A program made the position numbers and the translations under genes. A DNA stretch of 64,000 bases from an uncultured Rhodospirillales bacterium (GTDB lineage: Bacteria > Pseudomonadota > Alphaproteobacteria > Acetobacterales > Acetobacteraceae). Each line of letters opens with the position of its first letter. Position 1 is the stretch's first letter. The notes below the pieces were generated by a model that made no database searches, was not told the origin of the DNA, and saw only the letters and a program-made list of their open reading frames with translations. This document shows positions 21,379-27,818 of this stretch, one piece after another. The DNA is taken from positions 1 through 64,000 of the forward strand of contig CAITOL010000041.1 in the NCBI GenBank assembly GCA_903893975.1, read 5' to 3'.

Positions 21379-22322
21379 TCATCGTTTCCGTAGGTAATCA
21401 CCGCACATAGACCACGCCCATCAGCCAGCAACCCCGGCATCGCCGCCGGCAGATCGGCAAAGCGTGTCGGCGACGCCAGCAGCGCGTCATAGCGCGCATC
21501 TTCCAGCAATCTGAGCGCAATGGCCAGACGCTGCCCATGCGTCACCCGCCCGCGCATAGCAGGCGATACAAGGCCAACCTGGGACGCGATCAACCGCAGC
21601 CGCCGCGCATGAAACGCCTCCCCCAACGGCACCCCCGGCGCCTGGTCGCCATACCAACTCGCTTCGATAATCCGTGCCTCATCGCCGGCACGGTCTAACG
21701 CCAGCCGCAATCCCGCCTCAGTGGCGGAAGCATGCACCACCAGGTCCTGCGCGCCGGGCGCCGCCGCCGGCGATGCAAAGCGGCAGCCGAACGCCGCCGC
21801 CCGCGCGGCGCGGCTGGGGTCGATATCCACCACCGTGACCTCCGTGCCGGGAATCCGTGCCAACAGCGAGGCCGTCAGCATGCCCACCACCCCGGCACCG
21901 ATTACCAACACCCGCTCGCCGGGCAGGCAGGCCGCATCCCAACTGATATTCAGTGCCGTTTCCATATTGGCTGCCAGCACCGCACGCGGCGTCGGTACCG
22001 CATCCGGCACCGCAATGCACATCGCCGCTGGCGCTAGAAACCGGTCCTGATGCGGATGCAGCACGAACACCCGCGCGCCATCGTCACGCCGCCCCACGGC
22101 GGCATAGCCATATTTCACCGGAAACGGGAACGCCCCCCCCATCAGCGGCGCCCGCATGGCCTCGTATTGGCTTGGCGGTACCCGCCCGGCAAACACCAGC
22201 GCCTCAGTCCCGCGCGAAATCCCGCTGGCCAGCGTCGTCACCAGCACGCCGTCACCCGCCAGCGTCTCCGCCAGCAACGCGCCCTGCCCGGCGCCGACCG
22301 TCCAAAACGCCCGCACCTGCAT
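21366..22322 (-). CDS. Zinc-type alcohol dehydrogenase-like protein (MDR family)
   Basis: This 318-residue medium-chain dehydrogenase begins with MQVRAFWTVGAGQGAL and has SGISRGTEALVFAGRVP near residue 40. Its NAD(P)-binding Rossmann motif is RVLVIGAGVVGMLTASLLA. The catalytic Cys-His-Glu zinc site of classical alcohol dehydrogenases is not obvious (SGISRGTE replaces SGICGTD), so zinc binding is doubtful. The frame is open to 22409, but family similarity starts at 22322. It is the first gene of the five-gene overlapping operon with the pterin-synthase homologue, glycosyltransferase, otnK and otnC. Confidence 0.88.
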   Translation of the reverse strand: MQVRAFWTVGAGQGALLAETLAGDGVLVTTLASGISRGTEALVFAGRVPPSQYEAMRAPLMGGAFPFPVKYGYAAVGRRDDGARVFVLHPHQDRFLAPAAMCIAVPDAVPTPRAVLAANMETALNISWDAACLPGERVLVIGAGVVGMLTASLLARIPGTEVTVVDIDPSRAARAAAFGCRFASPAAAPGAQDLVVHASATEAGLRLALDRAGDEARIIEASWYGDQAPGVPLGEAFHARRLRLIASQVGLVSPAMRGRVTHGQRLAIALRLLEDARYDALLASPTRFADLPAAMPGLLADGRGLCAVITYGNDECSD

Positions 22323-22439
22323 CAGCGACGCCGACAAGCTGCTGCGCGTCGATCCGCTGGCCGGCACTATGATTTCAGATGCGACGCTGACGTCGGACGG
22401 CAATGCCATGAATTTGTCCCCGCGACGGACCGTGCCGCA

Positions 22440-22962
22440 ATGGCGGATGGTACGACATATTCATCGGTCGATGAAGCGTCCGTCGGTGTACGTTTTTACA
22501 CCGCGGACCGGTCGCCCGGTGTGGCGACCGTGCAAGCCGCCGACACCGCAGCGGAGACCGAAACGCCCAGTTTTCTGCTAGGTTATTCCGACCTGGCAGC
22601 CAATTGCGGTACTACATCCCGCTTACTGTTCGCCCAAGATCGAAACAGGCAGGACGACATATCCACCTACCCCACTGCCGGGTTTCACCAGAACCGAAGT
22701 CGCGTCCAACGGCTTCGATTTTATCAACGCCTTCAGCTTTGACCTGGCATCGCTACCAAGCGCGGCGGTGCTGGAGCCAGCAACGCTTGGCGTGCTGGGC
22801 CTCGGCTTCACCTACCTGTTTGGCCCGCTGCGGCGGCGTGACAAACTGCGACGGCTGCGAACAATCCCGATCGCGCCCAACCCAAGGGCCAGCTTCCCAA
22901 GCGGCACCGGCTCTGGTACCGCCGTGGTTTGGGAATTGGAGACGGAAAGATTATCCAGATAG
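22440..22962 (+). pseudogene. Remnant of a PEP-CTERM protein gene
   Basis: From 22582 one frame reads through GFTRTEVASNGFDFINAFSF and ends in a typical PEP-CTERM sorting signal, LEPATLGVLGLGFTYLFG followed by PLRRRDK (about 22768-22845). It has no signal peptide or start of its own. An adjacent frame from ATG 22440 (MADGTTYSSVDEASVGVRFY) also looks protein-like and stops at 22742, so a frameshift near 22620-22690 may have split one gene. The N-terminal part is missing. The 3' end overlaps the convergent intact PEP-CTERM gene. This accounts for most of the 402-bp gap after the dehydrogenase gene. Confidence 0.5.
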
Positions 22963-23624
22963 CCAAACTGGCCACCCGCGGACCCACCCGCGAAGACCGA
23001 AAGATTATTCGCGCCGGCAAAATAATTCTGACTTTGAGAGGCGGTGACAATGCTGGAATAATTCGCGCTGACGCCCGAGATCAGGATATTGCTGAGCGCG
23101 CCGGTACCAACGTTCACGTCATAGCTCAGGGCATAGAATGTGTTCGCCGCGATTCCCGAAAGCGAAATCGTCGCTTCGTTGATACCGAAATGTTCGAGCT
23201 GCAGATTTCCATCGGGCGCCAGCCGCAACCCCGTGAAGAAATTCCACTGGCCCGCGGCGATCGTCGAAAAGCCCAACCCGACGCCACGGTTTGGTGTGCT
23301 GGAGGTGCCAGCCAGATTGCCCAGCGAAATATCGGCGGAAAGATGCAGCGAACCTGTGAAATAGCCACCGAGTGGCGCATTAAGGGCCACGTCAGCACCG
23401 AATTGTAATTGGTTACCCAGGGCTTGCGTGGTCCAGGCGGGTTGCGAGGAGCTGAAATTGCCCCCCGGAAGGTTAGCGACATCCGGCGTCGCGCCATCCA
23501 TATTGGTTCCGTTGGTCCGGTTAAAATTCTCCGCGACGATCATCGTGGCGGCGGCTTGCGGTGCCATTGCACAAGGAAGCGCGGCGACAATCAGGGCGGC
23601 GTAAAGTCGGGCAGCGGCGCGCAT
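22812..23624 (-). CDS. PEP-CTERM sorting domain-containing secreted protein
   Basis: The 270-residue protein has a clear Sec signal peptide (ARLYAALIVAALPCAMAPQAAA). A beta-rich body of about 200 residues resembles a concanavalin/LamG-like domain (FNRTNGTNMDGATPD at its start). The C-terminal tail is AVPEPVPLGKLALGLGAIGI followed by a basic cluster. This tail is the PEP-CTERM signal, recognised and cut by exosortase (EpsH/XrtA type) in organisms that make exopolysaccharide. No exosortase gene is in the window. The body has no catalytic motif that I recognise. Its neighbour on the opposite strand is a decayed gene of the same class. Confidence 0.87.
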   Translation of the reverse strand: MRAAARLYAALIVAALPCAMAPQAAATMIVAENFNRTNGTNMDGATPDVANLPGGNFSSSQPAWTTQALGNQLQFGADVALNAPLGGYFTGSLHLSADISLGNLAGTSSTPNRGVGLGFSTIAAGQWNFFTGLRLAPDGNLQLEHFGINEATISLSGIAANTFYALSYDVNVGTGALSNILISGVSANYSSIVTASQSQNYFAGANNLSVFAGGSAGGQFGYLDNLSVSNSQTTAVPEPVPLGKLALGLGAIGIVRSRRSLSRRRSGPNR

Positions 23625-23875
23625 CGGGTATCCTTGAACTGGTGACGATCACACCATCTTTGCAATTATCGGACCAGTATCAAATTTATTTTTATTTTGA
23701 AAATTAAATCAATTTTCTCAAAGTCATATAAATTTGGCAATAAATTTTCCAGATTTCAATTAAGTCGGTTTGTAAATTATCCTGACACCCTGCATCCCTC
23801 CGTGCCGCCAAGCACTGCCGACGCCGATACCTCCCGCCGCAACGAACACGATCCCCAACACCTAAGCGCTATCGC
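23625..23875. other. AT-rich intergenic region upstream of the PEP-CTERM gene
   Basis: About 23640-23780 is strongly AT-rich, unlike its surroundings, and contains the inverted repeat GAAAATT-N5-AATTTTC (23699-23717). It probably holds the promoter and regulator sites of the minus-strand PEP-CTERM gene. A 74-codon plus-strand ORF here has no supporting feature. Confidence 0.35.
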
Positions 23876-24670
23876 TCACCCCAAAGGAATGTCCAGCAGC
23901 ACATCCGCGCCCAGCCGGTAGACCGACCATTCCAGCCGCCGGCCCTGCTGCGGATCATCCACGCCCGGCAGGGTAAACGCCGGTATCCCCGCCCCCAGCA
24001 GCAGCGGCGCGATGGTCACATGCAACCGGTCCAACAACCCGGCCGCCAGAAACCGAGACACGGTAATGCCCCCGCCTTCGACAAAAATCCGCTTCAGCCC
24101 GCGCGCCGCCAGCCGCTCGATCACCACGGCCAGATCCAACCCGCTCCCCGGTGAGCGCGGAATGCGCAGCAGGCTGGCGCTGCCAATCCGTTCCGGCCCT
24201 GCCGCATCCTCGGCGCACAACAACAAGGTCGGCAACCCGTCATGAAACAGCCGATGCGTCGGGGCGAGCCGGCGATTGGTGTCAATCACCACCCGCACCG
24301 GCGACGGGCCAGGGCAGAGCCGCGTGGTCAGCAGCGGGTCATCCGCTTGCACCGTCGCCGCCCCAACGACCACCGCGTCAGATAGCGCACGCAACCGATG
24401 GGTATGAAGAATATCCTCTGGCCCACTGATCCAAAAAGATTTTCCGCTAGCAGTCGCAATCCGACCGTCTAGCGACTGCGCCATCCGCCCCAGCACGAAG
24501 GCGCCATCAACCGCCGCTGCCTGGGCCAACAAACGCGCATACGGGCACCCTTCCGCATGCCCATCCGGGACGCGCGTCAGCAGGCGCGACCACGCAGCCT
24601 CATCACGCACCAGGCGCGGCGGCCCGGCATCGGCGGCGGGTTCGGAAAGGTCTGGGCGGGCGATTAGCAT
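23876..24670 (-). CDS. RibD C-terminal-like reductase (dihydrofolate reductase fold)
   Basis: The 264-residue protein matches the reductase half of RibD. After an unrelated N-terminal 55 residues it has GRMAQSLDGRIATASGKSFW, a DAVVVGAATVQADDPLLTTR block and the C-terminal RIFVEGGGITVSRFLAAGLL. These are NADPH- and pyrimidine/pterin-binding elements. The deaminase domain of true RibD (His-Ala-Glu and PCxxC) is absent, so this is not a complete riboflavin enzyme. The reductase fold acts on pyrimidine or pterin substrates, which makes a link to the nearby pterin-synthase-like operon attractive. It also lies 15 bp after flgN and may share the flagellar transcript. Confidence 0.85.
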   Translation of the reverse strand: MLIARPDLSEPAADAGPPRLVRDEAAWSRLLTRVPDGHAEGCPYARLLAQAAAVDGAFVLGRMAQSLDGRIATASGKSFWISGPEDILHTHRLRALSDAVVVGAATVQADDPLLTTRLCPGPSPVRVVIDTNRRLAPTHRLFHDGLPTLLLCAEDAAGPERIGSASLLRIPRSPGSGLDLAVVIERLAARGLKRIFVEGGGITVSRFLAAGLLDRLHVTIAPLLLGAGIPAFTLPGVDDPQQGRRLEWSVYRLGADVLLDIPLG

Positions 24671-24685
24671 CGTCCGCCCTGGCTA

Positions 24686-25108
24686 TCACGCCCGCGCGGA
24701 CAGCGCCATCGCCCCCCCGGCCCGCGCCGCCGTCAGCCGGCCATCAGCGGAGTAGTTGCGCACCCCGGCAATCGCCGCCCGCGCCCGCGGCACCGCGCGC
24801 GCCAGGCTAGCGATTACGCGCCCCTGCACGACCAGAGCACGCTCCAGTAACCTTTTATTTTCGGACGATAAATCGCCTAGTTCCCGCGCCAACTGCCGTA
24901 ACCGCACACTCGGCGGCCCGCGCAATTCATCGGCCAACGCCCGCGCCTGCGCCGTCATAAATGCCTGCCCGTGCATCTGCTTGGTCGCCAGCAAGCCAAC
25001 AGCAGTCTTAAAATCCAACGCCGCCAGCGCCGCGTTCTCGGATCGGATGGTGGCCACCAGGGCTTCAGTGGCATTCACCAGTTCGGGTTGTGCTACCTGC
25101 TTCATCAT
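24686..25108 (-). CDS. FlgN-like flagellar protein
   Basis: This 140-residue, almost fully helical protein sits at the end of the flgI cluster. Its size, position and heptad-like pattern (LVATIRSENAALAALDFKTA, later LSSENKRLLERALVVQGRV) fit FlgN, the export chaperone of hook-filament junction proteins, or the alphaproteobacterial flagellar assembly family at this position. Similarity is loose, so the name rests partly on context. Its start overlaps the stop of the rod-binding gene by 4 nt (ATGA). Confidence 0.7.
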   Translation of the reverse strand: MMKQVAQPELVNATEALVATIRSENAALAALDFKTAVGLLATKQMHGQAFMTAQARALADELRGPPSVRLRQLARELGDLSSENKRLLERALVVQGRVIASLARAVPRARAAIAGVRNYSADGRLTAARAGGAMALSARA

Positions 25109-25434
25109 TTTGCCTTCTCCGATTGAACTTCCTGCATTTTCAACATCTGCTGGAACACCGGCATCGCCAGCCCCAGCCCACCTTTGGCCGCCATCGTCTT
25201 GGCCATTTCCCGCGTCAGCATCGGCTTCCAGGTCTCCTCGGCCGCGCCGCCGCCGAACATGCCCTTGGCCCCACCACCATCGGCCCCCACGGTCTCAAAC
25301 ATCGGGCTCAGAAACTCGCCCAGCGCCATCGCCTCGAAATCCTTGGCGGACTGCCACATCTTGGCCGCGCCCGGTTGGGCCAGCGTGGCGGCATCCGGCT
25401 GGCGTGCCACGGGGGGAAGGATGGATGTGCTCAT
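25105..25434 (-). CDS. Flagellar rod-binding protein (FlgJ N-terminal type)
   Basis: The 109-residue protein matches the rod-binding domain of FlgJ. It has the segment KDFEAMALGEFLSPMFETV and a C-terminal ETWKPMLTREMAKTMAAKGG followed by LGLAMPVFQQML. It lacks the muramidase domain of enterobacterial FlgJ, as is usual in alphaproteobacteria, where a separate enzyme digests peptidoglycan. It lies 7 bp after flgI and overlaps the FlgN-like gene, so flgI, this gene and the FlgN-like gene form one unit. Confidence 0.88.
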   Translation of the reverse strand: MSTSILPPVARQPDAATLAQPGAAKMWQSAKDFEAMALGEFLSPMFETVGADGGGAKGMFGGGAAEETWKPMLTREMAKTMAAKGGLGLAMPVFQQMLKMQEVQSEKAK

Positions 25435-25441
25435 TGTTGTC

Positions 25442-26557
25442 TCACTGCACCTGAAGTTCGGCCTGCAACGCGCCGGCGGCCTTGATGGATTGCAAAATGC
25501 TGATCATGTCGCGCGGCCCCACGCCCAGCGCGTTCAGACTGGCCACCAGATCGCGCAAGGTGACGTTGGATTTCAAAATGCCCAGCTTGCGGTCGCTGCC
25601 ATCATCCACCTGCACATTGGACTTGGCGGTCGATACGGTGCTGCCGTTGGACAGTGCGCCGGGCTGGCTCACATCGGCCGATTCCGTCACCCGGATGGTC
25701 AGATTGCCCTGCGCGATTGCCACCGTGCTCACCCGCACATTGGCGCCCATCACAATGGTGCCGCTGGCCTCGTCCACCACCACCACCGCCGGGCTGTCCG
25801 GCTCCACCCGCAGCACCTCGATCCGCGCCAGGGAGCCGACAACATCGCGCCCACGCAAATCCAGCGCCACGGTGCGCGGGTCGGTCGCCGTCGCCGTGCC
25901 CGCCCCCATCGCCTGGTTGATCGCCTCCGCCATCCGGCGCGCGGTGGTCAGATCCGGGTTCCGCAGCCCCAGCCGCACCACGTCGCGGCTGGCGAGCTTA
26001 AAGCCCACCTCGCGCTCCACGCTGGCGCCATTGGCAATGCGCGCCGCCGTCGGCACCCCCTTGGTCACCGACGCCGCTGCCCCGCGCGCGGCAATCGCCC
26101 CGGTCACCAACGCGCCCTGTGCCACGGCATAAACCTCGCCATCCGCCGCCAGCAGCGGGGTCACCAGCAACGTCCCACCGGTCAGGTTCGACGCATCACC
26201 CAAGGCGGACACCGACACATCAATCCGGCTGCCGGTGCGGCCGAAGGCCGGCAACTCCGCCGTCACCATCACCGCGGCAACATTTTTGGTCTGCAACTTG
26301 GCTTCCTGGTCGCGGGTATTCACCCCCAACCGCTCCAGCATGCCGATCAGGGACTGGCGGGTGAACACCGCCGAATCGAGCTTATCCCCCGTGCCGGCCA
26401 GCCCCACCACCAGCCCGTAGCCCACCAGCTGGTTGCCCCGCACCCCTTCCACATCGGCGATATCCTTGATGCGAACCTGCGCGCGGGCGGCGAAAGCCCC
26501 GAACAAAATCAACGACAACACCAGGATCGGCACCCAACAGCGCAGAACGCGGGTCAT
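25442..26557 (-). CDS. flgI: Flagellar P-ring protein FlgI
   Basis: The 371-residue precursor forms the periplasmic P-ring around the flagellar rod. A Sec signal peptide spans RCWVPILVLSLILFGAFAARA. The mature part starts QVRIKDIADVEGVRGNQLVGYG, with GTGDKLDSAVFTRQSL soon after and LVASLNALGVGPRDMISILQ at the end, all standard for FlgI. The frame is open to 26599; 26557 places the signal peptide directly at the N-terminus. The gene is divergent from fliX and has a well-matched sigma-54 promoter at 26650-26665. Confidence 0.96.
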   Translation of the reverse strand: MTRVLRCWVPILVLSLILFGAFAARAQVRIKDIADVEGVRGNQLVGYGLVVGLAGTGDKLDSAVFTRQSLIGMLERLGVNTRDQEAKLQTKNVAAVMVTAELPAFGRTGSRIDVSVSALGDASNLTGGTLLVTPLLAADGEVYAVAQGALVTGAIAARGAAASVTKGVPTAARIANGASVEREVGFKLASRDVVRLGLRNPDLTTARRMAEAINQAMGAGTATATDPRTVALDLRGRDVVGSLARIEVLRVEPDSPAVVVVDEASGTIVMGANVRVSTVAIAQGNLTIRVTESADVSQPGALSNGSTVSTAKSNVQVDDGSDRKLGILKSNVTLRDLVASLNALGVGPRDMISILQSIKAAGALQAELQVQ

Positions 26558-26649
26558 CCCTGCATGCACGGATATGTTGGTGAACCGGTTATCAACCATT
26601 GTCGTCGTAAATCCTTGCCTATGAAGCGCAATCGCCTCCTGCCCCGCAC

Positions 26650-26665
26650 TGCAATCGGTATGCCA
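26650..26665 (-). promoter_or_regulatory. Sigma-54 (-24/-12) promoter of flgI
   Basis: On the minus strand TGGCATACCGATTGCA (26665 down to 26650) has GG and GC separated by 10 bases, matching the consensus TGGCACG-N4-TTGCA at nearly every key position. Transcription would begin near 26640, about 80 nt before ATG 26557. Sigma-54 control with FlbD and FliX is established for Caulobacter class III flagellar genes, and fliX is the divergent neighbour here. Confidence 0.72.
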
Positions 26666-26775
26666 ACCCCCATGCCGCAGATTTCCGCCACTCCGGGCCG
26701 GCAGCTGCGCGGCACAATCTGCCGGGCGGCAGAAACGTCCCGCCCAAACCGCTGCCTCCTGATAGGAACGCCGCT

Positions 26776-27213
26776 ATGTTGAACATCACCGGCCTCGGCC
26801 CCTCCGGCCTTATCAGCCGCAAAACCAGCAAGCCGGTCAGCAGCACACCGGGCTTTCACCTGCCGGAAGCCGATACCGCGCCCAGCACGCAGGAAGCCCA
26901 GGAAGCCGCCGCCGCCACCCCGCTACCGCAGACCACAGCCCCCAACGCCGACCTGCCGGAGGTGCGCGACCGCGCCGCCCGCAAACATGGGGAGGAAACG
27001 CTGCAAGCCCTGGCCGACCTGCAACGCGACCTGCTGGCCAGCGCCGATCACCCGGAGCATCTGCAACGCCTGGCCGACCTCAGCGCCAACCCGCCCACCG
27101 CCGCCAGCCCGGCCTTGCGCAGCGCCCTGCACCACATCGCCGTGCGCGCCCAGGTGGAACTCGCCCGGCACGACGTCGCCCGCGCCAGCCGGGACACTGC
27201 GCAGAACGCATAA
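26776..27213 (+). CDS. fliX: Flagellar assembly regulator FliX
   Basis: The 145-residue protein matches FliX, which in Caulobacter couples flagellar basal-body assembly to sigma-54-dependent transcription through FlbD. The N-terminus MLNITGLGPSGLISRKTSKP is typical. A low-complexity Ala/Thr/Pro linker follows, then a helical C-terminal half with HGEETLQALADLQRDLLAS and ALHHIAVRAQVELARHD. Its place divergent from flgI is the same as in Caulobacter. No FlbD gene is in the window. Confidence 0.87.
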   Translation: MLNITGLGPSGLISRKTSKPVSSTPGFHLPEADTAPSTQEAQEAAAATPLPQTTAPNADLPEVRDRAARKHGEETLQALADLQRDLLASADHPEHLQRLADLSANPPTAASPALRSALHHIAVRAQVELARHDVARASRDTAQNA

Positions 27214-27258
27214 CGGGCGTCACAACATTATCATACAACATACCGCTGAGGCCCTTGG

Positions 27259-27275
27259 CGGGCTGCGGTAGCCCG
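27259..27275. terminator. Weak hairpin after fliX
   Basis: CGGGCT (27259-27264) and AGCCCG (27270-27275) form a 6-bp stem with a GCGGT loop, followed by TCTAT. It could end the fliX transcript before dksA. The stem is short, so confidence is low. Confidence 0.3.
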
Positions 27276-27388
27276 TCTATAAGCCGCCCGACTGGACGGT
27301 CCGGGGGGTCTCGACCGGTCTGCACCTTTCCGGTGCCATCGCGTCCATCCCCGGGATTTCCGGCCTAATCGACGCGGGATCGCAAGCG

Positions 27389-27805
27389 ATGATGGTCACT
27401 TTGCCTTCAGACTACCGACCTTCGGACTCCGAAGAGTTCATGAACGAGCTTCAGGTCGAATATTTTCGCCAAAAACTGATGCGTTGGCGGTCAGATCTGT
27501 TGCGTGAAGCTGACGGAACCTTGGCCAGCCTGTCCGAAGGCGGCATTCTGGAAGCCGATATTACCGACCGCGCCAGCGTGGAAACCGACCGGGCGCTGGA
27601 ACTGCGCACCCGCGACCGTGCCCGCAAGCTGATCAACAAAATCGACCAGGCCCTGGTCCGCATCGAAAACGGCACCTACGGCTATTGTGACGAAACCGGA
27701 GAGCCGATCGGCCTGCGCCGGCTGGAAGCCCGCCCCATCGCCACCATGTCGATCGAGGCGCAGGAACGGCACGAGAAAATGGAACGCGTCCACCGCGACG
27801 AGTAA
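27389..27805 (+). CDS. dksA: RNA polymerase-binding transcription factor DksA (zinc-poor form)
   Basis: The 138-residue DksA binds the RNA polymerase secondary channel and acts with ppGpp. The coiled-coil tip keeps the acidic D..DRA motif (DITDRASVE), followed by ALELRTRDRARKLINKID. In the C-terminal globular part only one of four zinc cysteines remains: CDETGEP replaces CxxC, and ATMSIEAQ replaces the second CxxC pair. Loss of this zinc site is, as I recall, general in alphaproteobacterial DksA. ATG 27389 or 27392 may be used. It stands alone, convergent with the helicase gene. Confidence 0.94.
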   Translation: MMVTLPSDYRPSDSEEFMNELQVEYFRQKLMRWRSDLLREADGTLASLSEGGILEADITDRASVETDRALELRTRDRARKLINKIDQALVRIENGTYGYCDETGEPIGLRRLEARPIATMSIEAQERHEKMERVHRDE

Positions 27806-27818
27806 TCCCGTCGCCGCG

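Noticed and set aside
23697-23921. 74-codon ORF in the AT-rich gap upstream of the PEP-CTERM gene
   Set aside because: No start context; it runs into the 3' end of the RibD-like gene on the other strand.
26700-26775. Sigma-54 promoter for fliX on the plus strand (GGCACAATCTGCC)
   Set aside because: The GG-to-GC spacing is 8 rather than 10 bases, which does not support sigma-54 binding.
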